Assembly (NCBI GenBank): GCA_934271255.1
Contig: CAKQQS010000001.1
Span: 353,392-417,391, forward strand
DNA: 64,000 nucleotides
Direction of reading: 5' to 3'
Source: an uncultured Clostridia bacterium
Lineage (GTDB): Bacteria > Bacillota > Clostridia > Christensenellales > Borkfalkiaceae
The notes beneath the pieces were generated by a model. The model did no database searches. It worked only from the letters and a program-made list of their open reading frames with translations, and was not told the origin of the DNA. The position numbers and the translations under genes are program-made. Shown one piece after another: positions 1 to 7,953 of the stretch (its first letter is position 1; each line of letters begins with the position of its first letter).

Positions 1-11
1 TATCTTGCCAT
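1..11 (-). CDS. rpsD: 30S ribosomal protein S4, first codons only (partial)
   Basis: The minus strand at the window edge begins ATG GCA AGA TA, encoding Met-Ala-Arg and the first two bases of a Tyr codon, which is how S4 proteins begin. An AAGGAGA ribosome-binding site at 18-24 overlaps the rpsK stop codon. S4 follows S11 in the alpha operon of most Bacillota. The call rests on four codons and position, so it is an inference; the rest of the gene is outside the window. Confidence 0.7.
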
Positions 12-22
12 GTTCTATCTCC

Positions 23-412
23 TTAAACTCTACGCGCTTTCGGCGGTCTGCATCCGTTGTGAGGAATGGGCGAAACGTCTTGAATAAGCGTTACTTCCAA
101 CCCTGCGGTAGCGAGCGCTCTTATAGCGGATTCTCTGCCCGTGCCGGGTCCTTTTACGTATACTTCTACCGTGCGAAGTCCGTGTACCATTGCTGCTTTT
201 GCAGCGGTTTCGCTCGCTTGTTGAGCAGCGTAAGGCGTGCTTTTTCTGGAACCTTTAAATCCCAAAGCGCCTGCGCTCGACCAAGCGATAACGTTTCCTT
301 GCATATCGCTGATGGAAACAATCGTATTGTTGAAGGATGCTTGAATATGCGCTTGTCCTTTGTCAACGTTTTTAATCTCTTTACGTCTTTTAACGACTCT
401 CTTGTCTGCCAT
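23..412 (-). CDS. rpsK: 30S ribosomal protein S11
   Basis: S11 of the small-subunit platform, 129 aa, the usual length. The conserved core GNVIAWSSAGALGFKGSRKS and the C-terminal PHNGCRPPK motif are intact; this tail lies near the 690 loop of 16S rRNA and the mRNA exit path. It follows rpsM by 15 bp in the alpha operon, and its stop codon carries the Shine-Dalgarno sequence of the next gene, rpsD, suggesting coupling. Confidence 0.98.
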   Translation of the reverse strand: MADKRVVKRRKEIKNVDKGQAHIQASFNNTIVSISDMQGNVIAWSSAGALGFKGSRKSTPYAAQQASETAAKAAMVHGLRTVEVYVKGPGTGRESAIRALATAGLEVTLIQDVSPIPHNGCRPPKARRV

Positions 413-427
413 TGATCAAACTCCTCC

Positions 428-808
428 TTATTTCTTAGTTGCCGTCTTCTTCTTCGCGACGGTCTTACGGGGACCTTTTCTCGTTCTTGCGTTGGTCTTG
501 CTGCTTTGTCCGCGAACGGGAAGTCCTTTTCTGTGACGAACACCTCTGTAACAACCTATTTCCATAAGTCTTTTTATGTTAAGGTTTACTTCGGAACGGA
601 GTTCGCCTTCTACTTTAAGATGATGTTCAATATATTCTCTTAATTTTGCGATATCGTCTTCGTTAAGATCCTTGACTCTCGTGTCGGGATTGATTCCCGT
701 TGCCGCGAGTATGTCGTCGGCTGTCTTTCTACCGATACCGTATATATAGGTGATACCGATTTCAACTCTTTTGTTGTTTGGTAAATCTACACCGGCTATA
801 CGCGCCAT
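428..808 (-). CDS. rpsM: 30S ribosomal protein S13
   Basis: S13 of the 30S head, 126 aa, contacting L5 and the P-site tRNA. It starts with MARIAGVDLPNNKR and carries the helix-two-turn-helix region IGRKTADDILAATGI; the basic tail ends in a Lys/Ala/Thr-rich stretch that reaches the tRNA. An AGGTAAC-type ribosome-binding site precedes the start. The 115-bp gap to rpmJ is larger than elsewhere in the operon and contains a TATAAT-like box with no convincing -35. Confidence 0.98.
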   Translation of the reverse strand: MARIAGVDLPNNKRVEIGITYIYGIGRKTADDILAATGINPDTRVKDLNEDDIAKLREYIEHHLKVEGELRSEVNLNIKRLMEIGCYRGVRHRKGLPVRGQSSKTNARTRKGPRKTVAKKKTATKK

Positions 809-923
809 AGTTTTTTGTTACCTCCGATTTTTTTTGTTTTTTTATTATATATTCGTACCTTTTTTAGTCGGTTTATGGAATGTTAAACCTTGTAAAAAAG
901 AGTTGTTTTCGTCTTGTCCGGAA

Positions 924-1040
924 TTAACCCTGACGTTGCTTATGACTTGGATTCTTACTGCAAATAACCATTACTTTTCCGTTTCTTTTGATTACTTTGC
1001 ATTTATCGCACATCGGCTTTACAGACGGTCTTACTTTCAT
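924..1040 (-). CDS. rpmJ: 50S ribosomal protein L36 (zinc form)
   Basis: A 38-aa protein starting MKVRPSVKPMCDKCK and ending SHKQRQG. The zinc ligands Cys11, Cys14, Cys27 and His33 are all present, so this is the C+ (zinc-binding) form, the smallest 50S protein, contacting helix 97 and domain VI of 23S rRNA. It lies between infA and rpsM, its standard location. A ribosome-binding site (AAGGAGAT) precedes the ATG at 1040. Confidence 0.97.
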   Translation of the reverse strand: MKVRPSVKPMCDKCKVIKRNGKVMVICSKNPSHKQRQG

Positions 1041-1060
1041 TTTTTCTATCTCCTTAAATG

Positions 1061-1282
1061 TTAATTCTTACTGCGCCAGGTAATTCTTCCTTTCGTTAAG
1101 TCGTATGGACTCATTTCGAGTTTTACGCTGTCGCCGGGAATAATCTTTATATAATTCATACGAAGTTTTCCCGAAATATAAGCGGTTATCACAAATCCGT
1201 TACTCAACTTTACTTTGAAAGTTGCGTTCGGTAAAGCCTCGACTATCACGCCTTCGGCTTCGATGACATCGTCTTTTGACAC
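1061..1282 (-). CDS. infA: Translation initiation factor IF-1
   Basis: A 73-aa single OB-fold protein that binds the 30S A site during initiation. The sequence begins MSKDDVIEAEGVIVEALPNA and contains the IPGDSVKLEMSPYDLTKGRI core, matching the family over its whole length. It sits between adk and rpmJ. The methionine aminopeptidase gene (map) that usually lies between adk and infA in Bacillota is missing here; a hairpin takes that place. Confidence 0.98.
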   Translation of the reverse strand: MSKDDVIEAEGVIVEALPNATFKVKLSNGFVITAYISGKLRMNYIKIIPGDSVKLEMSPYDLTKGRITWRSKN

Positions 1283-1312
1283 TGACTTATCCTCCCGTTT
1301 TATTCTACCCTT

Positions 1313-1332
1313 CCCCCGATAAAAATCGGGGG
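1313..1332 (-). promoter_or_regulatory. Perfect 8-bp hairpin between adk and infA
   Basis: CCCCCGAT, a 4-nt loop and ATCGGGGG form a perfect stem in the 58-bp gap between adk and infA. On the minus transcript it is followed by a purine stretch rather than a U-run, so it is not a canonical terminator. It could be an RNA processing or stability element separating the spc part from the alpha part of the operon. The function is inference. Confidence 0.55.
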
Positions 1333-1340
1333 AAAAGCCA

Positions 1341-1964
1341 TTAGCCTAAAATCTTTTTTACGTTCTCGAATATCTCGTCGATTCCGCCTTCCGCGTTTAC
1401 CGTTTTAAGATTGCCCGCTTTCTTATAGTACTCTATAAGCGGAGCCGTCTTTTCCGTGTAAACGTTAAGTCTCGTTTTTACGGACTCTTCGTTGTCGTCG
1501 GGACGAATTATAAGATCCGAGCCGCATTTAGAACAAGTATTCGCGCCGTTTAAGGTATCTATATGATATCCCGCCGAGCACGACGAACATACCCTTCTTC
1601 CCGAAATACGTTTAATCAGTTTCGATAAGTCTATATCGAAGTTCAAAACGGTATCTACGTTTGAAAAAGTGTCGAGCGCTTCCGCCTGAGCAACAGTTCT
1701 CGGAAACCCGTCAAGAATGTATCCGTTCGCGCAATCGCTTTCGCTGAGTCTTGCTTTTACTATTTCGCAAGTCAAATCGTCGGGAACAAGATTGCCCGCG
1801 TCGATAATCGCTTTTACCTTAATTCCTAACGGAGTTTGGTTTTTAATGTTTGCTCTGAATATGTCGCCCGTCGAAATATGGGGGATATTGTATTCCGCAG
1901 CGATTTTAACCGCTTGCGTCCCTTTACCCGCGCCGGGCGCGCCTAATAAAACGATGTTCATCAT
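1341..1964 (-). CDS. adk: Adenylate kinase, zinc-LID type
   Basis: Interconverts ATP + AMP and 2 ADP. About 207 aa. The P-loop GAPGAGKGTQ lies at residues 8-17, the NMP-binding region STGDIFRA near 31, and DGFPRT near 85. The LID domain carries a Cys4 zinc site (CSSC...CSKC, about 127-150) typical of Gram-positive long-form enzymes. The ATG overlaps the secY stop codon (TAATG), so translation is coupled to secY. The start could be the first or second of two adjacent Met codons. Confidence 0.98.
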   Translation of the reverse strand: MMNIVLLGAPGAGKGTQAVKIAAEYNIPHISTGDIFRANIKNQTPLGIKVKAIIDAGNLVPDDLTCEIVKARLSESDCANGYILDGFPRTVAQAEALDTFSNVDTVLNFDIDLSKLIKRISGRRVCSSCSAGYHIDTLNGANTCSKCGSDLIIRPDDNEESVKTRLNVYTEKTAPLIEYYKKAGNLKTVNAEGGIDEIFENVKKILG

Positions 1965-3268
1965 TATTTCTTCAAAAATCCCGAATAGTTTTTCATCATG
2001 ACCTGAGCGTCAACCGCTTGCTGGAATTCGAGCGCGCACGAAACGGCAATCAAAAGTCCCGTTGCGGAGAATACGGTCATGGTGTTCGTCGGGTCAACCG
2101 CCTTGAAGACAATCGTCGGTACGAACGCGACGATCGCAAGGAATATTGCGCCGAACAGGGTAATTCTGTTGTTGATTTTCTTTAAGTAATCCGTAGTCGG
2201 CTTACCCGGTCTGATACCCGGTATAAATCCGCCGTTGGACTGAATGTTTCTCGAAACGTCGTCGGGTTGGAATTGAATTTGCGCGTAGAAATACGCAAAG
2301 AACAAAATCAATACGCAAAGTACGACCATGTACGACCACGAGCCTGCGCCCATGTTGCCCTTCCACCACTTATACGCGTTGGAGTTGGGAGAGAACAAAC
2401 TCATAATAAGGTCGGGGAAAGAGATAATCGAGTATGCGAAAATCAAAGGCATAACTCCCGAAGCGTTTAACTTCATCGGAATATACGTCGATTGACCGCC
2501 GTACATTTTTCTTCCCTTAACTTGTTTAGCGTACTGAACGAGTATTTTTCTTTCCGCGCCGTCGACAGCGACTATCGCCATGAAAATGAATACCGTAGCC
2601 AGAATGAAACCTAACAAGTTCCAGATAGCCGTGTTGCTCGAACCTAATTTGCCGAACAATTTAATGGTATATTGACCGAACGAAGATATAACGCCGACGA
2701 AAATCAATAAGGATACGCCGTTGCTGATTCCGTATTCGGTAATTCTTTCGCCTATCCACATCGTAAGCGACGCGCCTGCCGTGTAGATTAAGATAAGGAA
2801 TATAAATCCGAGCCATTTCTTATCCGCGCCGAAAAGGTACTGGAACGAAATGTTGTCCTGGAACCCGAGTAAAATACCGAGCGATTGAACTATCGCTAAT
2901 ACTACCGTAAGGATTCTCGTATATTTTTCAATCTTTCTTCTGCCTTCTTCGCCTTGTTTCGATAAGTTTTCAAGGGGTTTAATTGCAACGGTTAAGAGTT
3001 GCATTATAATTTGCGCGTTAATGTACGGTCCGACTCCCATCGCAAAAAACGTTGCGTATTGCAGCGATCCGCCCGTCATCGCGCTCATTACTTGTAGGAA
3101 GGTATATCCGCCGAATAACCCGCCCGCTTCCTTGCTCGCAAGGAATTGTTCCATGCCGGGTACGGGAATATAACAACCGATTCTGTAAACCAACAAAAGC
3201 GCGAACGTAATCAAAAGTTTACGTCTTACTTCTTTGGTTTTAAACGCATTTTTTAAAGTCTGAAACAT
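1964..3268 (-). CDS. secY: Preprotein translocase subunit SecY
   Basis: Central channel of the Sec translocon in the cytoplasmic membrane, 434 aa with ten predicted membrane helices. Visible family features are the N-terminal RIGCYIPVPG segment, the plug/TM2 region (GVGPYINAQIIMQLL) and the cytoplasmic loop with ADKKWLGF and the conserved GIRPGKPT before TM9-10. It is the last part of the spc operon, 45 bp after rplO, and overlaps adk by one base. Its partner SecE is at 50492-50857. Confidence 0.98.
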   Translation of the reverse strand: MFQTLKNAFKTKEVRRKLLITFALLLVYRIGCYIPVPGMEQFLASKEAGGLFGGYTFLQVMSAMTGGSLQYATFFAMGVGPYINAQIIMQLLTVAIKPLENLSKQGEEGRRKIEKYTRILTVVLAIVQSLGILLGFQDNISFQYLFGADKKWLGFIFLILIYTAGASLTMWIGERITEYGISNGVSLLIFVGVISSFGQYTIKLFGKLGSSNTAIWNLLGFILATVFIFMAIVAVDGAERKILVQYAKQVKGRKMYGGQSTYIPMKLNASGVMPLIFAYSIISFPDLIMSLFSPNSNAYKWWKGNMGAGSWSYMVVLCVLILFFAYFYAQIQFQPDDVSRNIQSNGGFIPGIRPGKPTTDYLKKINNRITLFGAIFLAIVAFVPTIVFKAVDPTNTMTVFSATGLLIAVSCALEFQQAVDAQVMMKNYSGFLKK

Positions 3269-3313
3269 CTTTAACCTCCTTACGCCCTATATTTTCGGTT
3301 TAACCGAAAACAA

Positions 3314-3760
3314 TCAGGCTTCCACGCAAGAGCCGCCTGCCTTTTCGATAGCAGCCTTTGCGCTTGCGGAGAACTTTGCAGCCTTTACGGTCAACGCAAC
3401 GTTCAATTCGCCGTTGCCTAAAACTTTAAGACCTTGGCTGTTCTTAACGTCTTTAATAAGTCCGTTTGCGAACAACGCGTCGATATCAACGACCGTACCC
3501 GCTGCAAATCCGTTTAAGCTTGCAATGTTTACAAGTGTATAAACTTTCTTATTGTTCGAGTTGAATCCGCGCTTGGGAACACGTCTCGTCAAAGGCATCG
3601 TGCCGCCTTCGAATCCGAGTCTTACTCCGCCGCCCGATCTCGCCCATTGTCCTTTATGACCTTTACCGCTCGTTTTACCGAGTCCCGATCCGATGCCTCT
3701 ACCGAGTCTTTTCGCGGGAGTATGGGAACCAACTGCCGGTTGTAACGTATCTATTCTCAT
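3314..3760 (-). CDS. rplO: 50S ribosomal protein L15
   Basis: L15, 148 aa, a mid-assembly 50S protein. The extended basic N-terminus contains the signature LGRGIGSGLGKTSGKGHKGQ, which threads into 23S rRNA, followed by GFEGGTMPLTRRVPKRGF. The globular C-terminal half is complete and ends in an Ala/Lys-rich helix. It lies 11 bp downstream of rpmD and 45 bp upstream of secY, its standard position. Confidence 0.98.
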   Translation of the reverse strand: MRIDTLQPAVGSHTPAKRLGRGIGSGLGKTSGKGHKGQWARSGGGVRLGFEGGTMPLTRRVPKRGFNSNNKKVYTLVNIASLNGFAAGTVVDIDALFANGLIKDVKNSQGLKVLGNGELNVALTVKAAKFSASAKAAIEKAGGSCVEA

Positions 3761-3771
3761 AGTTCACTCCT

Positions 3772-3978
3772 TTAACCTATCTTCTCGACTTTAACGAGAT
3801 GGCTGACTTTTCTAATCATACCGTTGATGCACGCGTTGTCTTTATGAACTTTCGTTTGATGAAGTTTATGAAGTCCTAACGCTTCAACTACCTTTTTTTG
3901 GTTAGGGGTAGAACCGATGGTGCTTTTTACAAGCGTAACTTTAATTTCCGCGACTGCCGCCGCTGCTTTTTTAGCCAT
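3772..3978 (-). CDS. rpmD: 50S ribosomal protein L30
   Basis: L30, 68 aa, with an eight-residue N-terminal Lys/Ala extension before the usual start of the fold (IKVTLVKSTIG). The GLHKLHQTKVHKDNACINGM core matches the bacterial L30 family. It is placed between rpsE and rplO as in other spc operons. Confidence 0.97.
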   Translation of the reverse strand: MAKKAAAAVAEIKVTLVKSTIGSTPNQKKVVEALGLHKLHQTKVHKDNACINGMIRKVSHLVKVEKIG

Positions 3979-3994
3979 TGTGCCTTACCTCCTG

Positions 3995-4513
3995 TTAACC
4001 GTTAATCTCTTCTACGGTCTTACCGCGAAGCGCTGCGATTTCTTCTGCGGAGCGAAGCGATTCGAGTCCCGCTACCGTCGCTTTTACGATGTTTACGGGG
4101 TTGTTCGTTCCGTGAGATTTCGTTCTGATGTTATTTATGCCTACCGCTTCCATTACCGCACGAACGGGACCGCCCGCGATAACTCCGGTACCTTCGGGCG
4201 CGGGGAGCATCAATACCGCTCCTCTGCCGTACGTTCCGAATACTTCGTGCGGAATCGTCGTACCGTTTAAGGAAACTTTTATCATATTTTTCTTTGCTCT
4301 CAAAGTCGCTTTATCGATTGCTTCGGGAACTTCGTTAGCCTTGCCCATAGCGTAGCCTACTTTACCGTTGCCGTCGCCGATTACAACCAACGCGGCAAAA
4401 CGCATTTTACGTCCGCCCTTTACCGTCTTGGATACGCGGTTGACTGCGATAAGCTTTTTAATGAGGCCGTCGTCTTCTGCACGTCTGGGTGCTCTGTCGT
4501 TTTCTCTTGCCAT
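3995..4513 (-). CDS. rpsE: 30S ribosomal protein S5
   Basis: S5, 172 aa, which with S4 forms the mRNA entry tunnel and affects fidelity. The double-stranded RNA-binding domain includes RVSKTVKGGRKMRFAALVVI and DGNGKVGYAMGKANEVPEAI; the C-terminal domain includes GTGVIAGGPVRAVMEAVGI. The N-terminal acidic/basic tail is normal for the family. It follows rplR by 43 bp. Confidence 0.98.
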   Translation of the reverse strand: MARENDRAPRRAEDDGLIKKLIAVNRVSKTVKGGRKMRFAALVVIGDGNGKVGYAMGKANEVPEAIDKATLRAKKNMIKVSLNGTTIPHEVFGTYGRGAVLMLPAPEGTGVIAGGPVRAVMEAVGINNIRTKSHGTNNPVNIVKATVAGLESLRSAEEIAALRGKTVEEING

Positions 4514-4556
4514 TATTTTAAATCCTCTCTTTAATTCTTATTTTTCGGACCGGCGA

Positions 4557-4925
4557 TTAAAACTTTAAGCCGCCTTCTCTTGCGCCTTCGGCAAGGCTTT
4601 CTACACGACCCGTGTAGAGATAACCGCCTCTGTCAAAGACTACGTTAGAAATGCCTGCGTCTACCGCTTTCTTCGCTACGGCAAGTCCGACTAATTTTGC
4701 CGCCTCTGTCTTGGTTTTGTCTGCTAATTGTTCCTTAACGCCTTTTTCGAGCGTCGATGCGGATACGAGCGTCTTTTGCGCTACGTCGTCGATGATTTGC
4801 GCGTAGATATGATTAGTGCTTCTGTATACGCAAAGTCTCGGCATTTCCGCCGTGCCGGAAACTTTCTTTCTGACACGCAAATGTCTTTTTTGTCTGTCTT
4901 GATTTTTATCGATTTTCTTAATCAT
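4557..4925 (-). CDS. rplR: 50S ribosomal protein L18
   Basis: L18, 122 aa, a 5S rRNA-binding protein of the central protuberance. It shows the basic N-terminus with RKKVSGTAEMPRLCVYRS, and the C-terminal VVFDRGGYLYTGRVESLAEGAREGG that ends almost all L18 proteins. It is preceded by an 84-bp gap after rplF, one of the larger gaps in this operon. Confidence 0.98.
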   Translation of the reverse strand: MIKKIDKNQDRQKRHLRVRKKVSGTAEMPRLCVYRSTNHIYAQIIDDVAQKTLVSASTLEKGVKEQLADKTKTEAAKLVGLAVAKKAVDAGISNVVFDRGGYLYTGRVESLAEGAREGGLKF

Positions 4926-5009
4926 AATTTCTCCTATTTACAACCTTCGCGCGCGCTTTCGCCGCGCAGTAAGCAAGTTTTTAACTCACTAAAAGTTAGT
5001 TAAACGGGC

Positions 5010-5549
5010 TTATTTACCTGCCGTCTTTCCTTCCTTTCTCTCGATTACTTCATCGCTGTAACGAATTCCGTATGCGTGATAAGGTTCGGGTTCTCTGAGC
5101 GCTCTGATGTCGGAAGCGGTTTGTCCTACGGCGCATTTGTCGATGCCCTTAACGACTATCGTCGTTTGGTCGGGACATTCAAACGTTATTCCCGCCGGCT
5201 CGACGTACTCTACGGGATGGGAAAATCCGATACCCATAACGAGTTTGTTGCCTTGTTTGGAAACCTTCCAACCTACGCCGTTTACGATAAGTTTTTTCTC
5301 GTAACCGTCGCTTACGCCGACTACCATATTTTTAAGAAGCGCTCTGTATAAACCGTGTTTCGCTCTTATTTCGTCGGTGTCGTTCGCTCTCGTAAGATGC
5401 GCGACGTTTCCGTCTACGTTGATGGTGATAGCGGGATCGTAATCCATCGCAAGTTCGCCTTTCGGTCCCTTAACGACGACGTTCGTCCCGTTGATGGTTA
5501 AAGTAACTCCTTGGGGGAGAGTAACGGGTTCTCTACCTATTCTTGACAT
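5010..5549 (-). CDS. rplF: 50S ribosomal protein L6
   Basis: L6, 179 aa, made of two duplicated RNA-binding domains near the factor-binding site. It begins MSRIGREPVTLPQGV, and the C-terminal domain contains PEPYHAYGIRYSDEVIERKEGKTAGK, close to the family consensus (KGKGIRY). GGAGAAGAAT serves as the ribosome-binding region. Confidence 0.98.
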   Translation of the reverse strand: MSRIGREPVTLPQGVTLTINGTNVVVKGPKGELAMDYDPAITINVDGNVAHLTRANDTDEIRAKHGLYRALLKNMVVGVSDGYEKKLIVNGVGWKVSKQGNKLVMGIGFSHPVEYVEPAGITFECPDQTTIVVKGIDKCAVGQTASDIRALREPEPYHAYGIRYSDEVIERKEGKTAGK

Positions 5550-5567
5550 ATTCTTCTCCTCCTTCTA

Positions 5568-5960
5568 TTACCATACGTAAGCAAGCACTTCGCCGCCTTG
5601 GCGAATTTTTCTTGCTTCTTTATCCGTCATAATTCCCTTCGAAGTGGAAAGAATCGCGATACCCAAACCGCCCAGAACGTGGGGGATTTCGTCGCAGTTA
5701 ACGTAAACTCTCAAACCGGGTTTACTAACTCTCTTGATACCGTTGATAACTTTCTTTCCGCCCTGAGCGTACTTCAAAGTAACTATTATTTTGCCTTGAA
5801 CTCCGTCTTCAACGACTTCGTAAGAAGAAACGTATCCTTCTTGTACGAGTATTTCGGCTATTGCCTTTTTTACGTTGGAAGCAGGGATTTCTACCGTGTC
5901 GTGTTTTGCGCTCAATCCGTTTCTGATTCGGGTAAGCATATCTGCAATTACGTCTGTCAT
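5568..5960 (-). CDS. rpsH: 30S ribosomal protein S8
   Basis: S8, 130 aa, a primary 16S rRNA-binding protein that in many bacteria also represses translation of the spc operon. It begins MTDVIADMLTRIRNGLSAKH; the C-terminal STSKGIMTDKEARK motif and the final GGEVLAYVW are the RNA-contacting elements. No obvious mimic of its rRNA site was traced upstream of rplE. Confidence 0.98.
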   Translation of the reverse strand: MTDVIADMLTRIRNGLSAKHDTVEIPASNVKKAIAEILVQEGYVSSYEVVEDGVQGKIIVTLKYAQGGKKVINGIKRVSKPGLRVYVNCDEIPHVLGGLGIAILSTSKGIMTDKEARKIRQGGEVLAYVW

Positions 5961-5976
5961 TTATCTTTCCTCCCTA

Positions 5977-6162
5977 TTACCAACTTGCCTTTTTAACGCC
6001 GGGTATCTCGCCCTTGTAAGCAAGATTCCTGAAACATATACGGCATATTCCGTACTTCTTCAAAACAGCGTGAGGTCTTCCGCAGATGCTGCATCTGGTG
6101 TATTCTCTCGTAGAGAACTTTTGCTTTTTCTGCTGTTTGTTTATCATTGATTTTTTAGCCAT
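5977..6162 (-). CDS. rpsZ: 30S ribosomal protein S14, zinc type (S14Z)
   Basis: A 61-aa short S14 with the zinc motif CSIC near residue 21 and CRICF near 37, followed by RNLAYKGEIPGVKKASW. The short zinc-binding form is the constitutive one in Bacillota. It is in the standard place between rplE and rpsH. No zinc-free paralogue is present in the window. Confidence 0.98.
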   Translation of the reverse strand: MAKKSMINKQQKKQKFSTREYTRCSICGRPHAVLKKYGICRICFRNLAYKGEIPGVKKASW

Positions 6163-6173
6163 TTTCTATCTCC

Positions 6174-6722
6174 TTACTTCGCAAAAGGCATACCGAGTGC
6201 CGCTAAAAGTTCTTTCGCTTCTTCGTCCGTTTTTGCCGACGTCGTGAAACAAATATCGTACCCTCTGATCTTTTCTACCTGGTCGTAAGATATTTCAGGG
6301 AATATAAGTTGTTCTTTTACGCCTAACGTGTAATCGCCTCTGCCGTCGAACGCGCTGTTGGAAACGCCTTTAAAGTCTCTTACTCTCGGAAGCGCGATAG
6401 ATACGAGTTTATCGAAAAATTCGTACATTCTGTCGTTACGAAGAGTAACCTTTGCGCCGACTATCATTCCTTCACGAATTTTAAAGTTCGCTACCGATTT
6501 TTTCGCTACCGTTTGTACGGGCTTTTGACCTGCGATCAGTCTTAATTCTTCGACTGCGGTCTGAATGCTCTTTGCGTTGTCCTTAACGTCGCCGAGTCCC
6601 GTGTTAATCGTTATTTTAACGAGTTTGGGTACTTGGTTGATATTCTTATAACCGAATTTCTTATAAAGATAAGGTACGACTTCATCTTTATATAACTTTT
6701 TTACTCTGTTCAATTCTGCCAT
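6174..6722 (-). CDS. rplE: 50S ribosomal protein L5
   Basis: L5, 182 aa, binds 5S rRNA and contacts S13 and P-site tRNA. It contains KITINTGLGDVKDN, GQKPVQTVAKKSVANFKIREG, and the conserved LPRVRDFKGVSNSAFDGRGDY region that contacts 5S rRNA. Length and order are standard. It lies 12 bp from both rplX and rpsZ. Confidence 0.98.
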   Translation of the reverse strand: MAELNRVKKLYKDEVVPYLYKKFGYKNINQVPKLVKITINTGLGDVKDNAKSIQTAVEELRLIAGQKPVQTVAKKSVANFKIREGMIVGAKVTLRNDRMYEFFDKLVSIALPRVRDFKGVSNSAFDGRGDYTLGVKEQLIFPEISYDQVEKIRGYDICFTTSAKTDEEAKELLAALGMPFAK

Positions 6723-6734
6723 GTTACCCCTCCG

Positions 6735-7094
6735 TTACTCCGCTTTCTTCTTTGCGGATTTCTTTGCCGCGCCTACGCTTGCGGGCGTTTCCAAAGACGC
6801 GCCGCATTTTCTGCATACGCGGAACTTCTTTCCGTCCTTTTCGCTGTAAGCAACTCTTACGGCCTTATTGCACTTGGGGCAAACGACCATAACGTTAGAA
6901 GCGTCTACGCCGCCGAGTTGATCCATGATTCCGCCCGGTTCCTGCGCGCTTCTTGGCTTTTTATGTTTCTTTTGTACGTTTACGCCTTCTACGAGAACTT
7001 TGTTTGCTTTATGGTCGACTTCGGTAACCTTACCTACTTTGCCGGCATCTTTTCCCGTTACGACTAAAACGGTATCGTTTTTCTTAATTTTCAT
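6735..7094 (-). CDS. rplX: 50S ribosomal protein L24 with zinc ribbon and basic tail
   Basis: L24, 119 aa, an assembly-initiator protein. The KOW motif covers about residues 3-35 (VTGKDAGKVGKV). The C-terminal half contains CPKCNK...CRKCG, the two CxxC knuckles of the zinc-ribbon form. After these comes an extra Ala/Lys-rich tail (about the last 20 residues), longer than in the common 103-105-aa proteins. Confidence 0.97.
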   Translation of the reverse strand: MKIKKNDTVLVVTGKDAGKVGKVTEVDHKANKVLVEGVNVQKKHKKPRSAQEPGGIMDQLGGVDASNVMVVCPKCNKAVRVAYSEKDGKKFRVCRKCGASLETPASVGAAKKSAKKKAE

Positions 7095-7107
7095 TTCCGT
7101 TTGCTCC

Positions 7108-7476
7108 TTATAAAACTTCGGGCGCTAATGAGATGATTCTCATATAGTTCTTATCTCTGAGTTCTCTTGCGATAGGCCCGAAGATACGCGTTCCCCTAGG
7201 TTGTTTCTGACTGTCGATGATAACGGCAGCGTTTTCGTCGAATCTTATATGAGTTCCGTCGGGACGTCTTAAACCCGATACCGATCTTACGATAACGGCT
7301 CTTACTACGTCGCCTTTCTTTACTTGTCCGCCGGGAGTAGCCGTCTTTACGCTCGCTACTATTACGTCGCCGATGTTACCGAACTTTCTAAAAGAGCCGC
7401 CGAGTACTTTTATACACATGATTTCTTTCGCGCCGGAGTTGTCGGCTACCTTTAATCTCGTTTGTGGTTGTATCAT
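7108..7476 (-). CDS. rplN: 50S ribosomal protein L14
   Basis: L14, 122 aa, forms intersubunit bridge B8 and is the docking site of RsfS-type factors. It starts MIQPQTRLKVADNSGAKEIM and contains DENAAVIIDSQKQPRGTRIF and GPIARELRDKNYMRIISLAPEVL, all signature regions. It sits between rpsQ and rplX, 13-16 bp from each. Confidence 0.99.
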   Translation of the reverse strand: MIQPQTRLKVADNSGAKEIMCIKVLGGSFRKFGNIGDVIVASVKTATPGGQVKKGDVVRAVIVRSVSGLRRPDGTHIRFDENAAVIIDSQKQPRGTRIFGPIARELRDKNYMRIISLAPEVL

Positions 7477-7492
7477 TATCAGGCTCCTCCTA

Positions 7493-7747
7493 TTACTTCG
7501 CTTTCTCGATTATCTCTGCTACTCTGAAATACTTATCTCTGCTTAAATGTCTGGTTTCTACGATTCTTACCGTATCGCCGACGCCGCATTCGTTGTTTTC
7601 GTCGTGAGCCTTGATTCTCTTGGTGCTTTTTATCGTCTTCTGGTAAAGCGGATGTTTGCTCTTTTCTTCAATCGCGACTACTACCGTCTTATCCATTTTG
7701 TCGGAAACTACTACTCCGACTCTTTCTTTTCTTAGATTTCTTTCCAT
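7493..7747 (-). CDS. rpsQ: 30S ribosomal protein S17
   Basis: S17, 84 aa from the chosen start MERNLRKERVGVVV. The OB-fold motif SDKMDKTVVVAIEE and KTIKSTKRIKAHDENN are typical. The start at 7747 is preceded by GGGGGTAGAC, a good ribosome-binding site. A second ATG four codons upstream overlaps the rpmC stop (TAATG) and cannot be excluded. Family alignment favours the start given here. Confidence 0.95.
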   Translation of the reverse strand: MERNLRKERVGVVVSDKMDKTVVVAIEEKSKHPLYQKTIKSTKRIKAHDENNECGVGDTVRIVETRHLSRDKYFRVAEIIEKAK

Positions 7748-7758
7748 GTCTACCCCCA

Positions 7759-7953
7759 TTAAGCCCTCAATTCTCTTTCGCGGAGAATCGTCTTTACTTT
7801 TGCAATATCTCTCTTGCAAACTCTTATAGATACAGGGTTGTCAAGTTGACCGCTTGCGTGACGGAAACGGAGATTAAACAATTCTTGTTTAAGTTCGCCG
7901 AGTTTCGTCGTCAATTCTTCATTAGTCATTTCGTGAAGTTCTTTAGCTTTCAT
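7759..7953 (-). CDS. rpmC: 50S ribosomal protein L29
   Basis: L29, 64 aa, a two-helix protein at the polypeptide exit tunnel rim and part of the docking site for trigger factor and SRP. It begins MKAKELHEMTNEELTTKLGE and contains LFNLRFRHASGQLDNP and ARVKT-like IAKVKTILRERE. Its start overlaps the end of rplP by four bases (ATGA), indicating coupling. Confidence 0.98.
   Translation of the reverse strand: MKAKELHEMTNEELTTKLGELKQELFNLRFRHASGQLDNPVSIRVCKRDIAKVKTILRERELRA

Noticed and set aside
5..415. Long plus-strand open frames opposite ribosomal protein genes throughout 1-12,500
   Set aside because: They are antisense to well-defined genes, have no ribosome-binding site and no recognisable domains; they arise from codon bias of the real genes.
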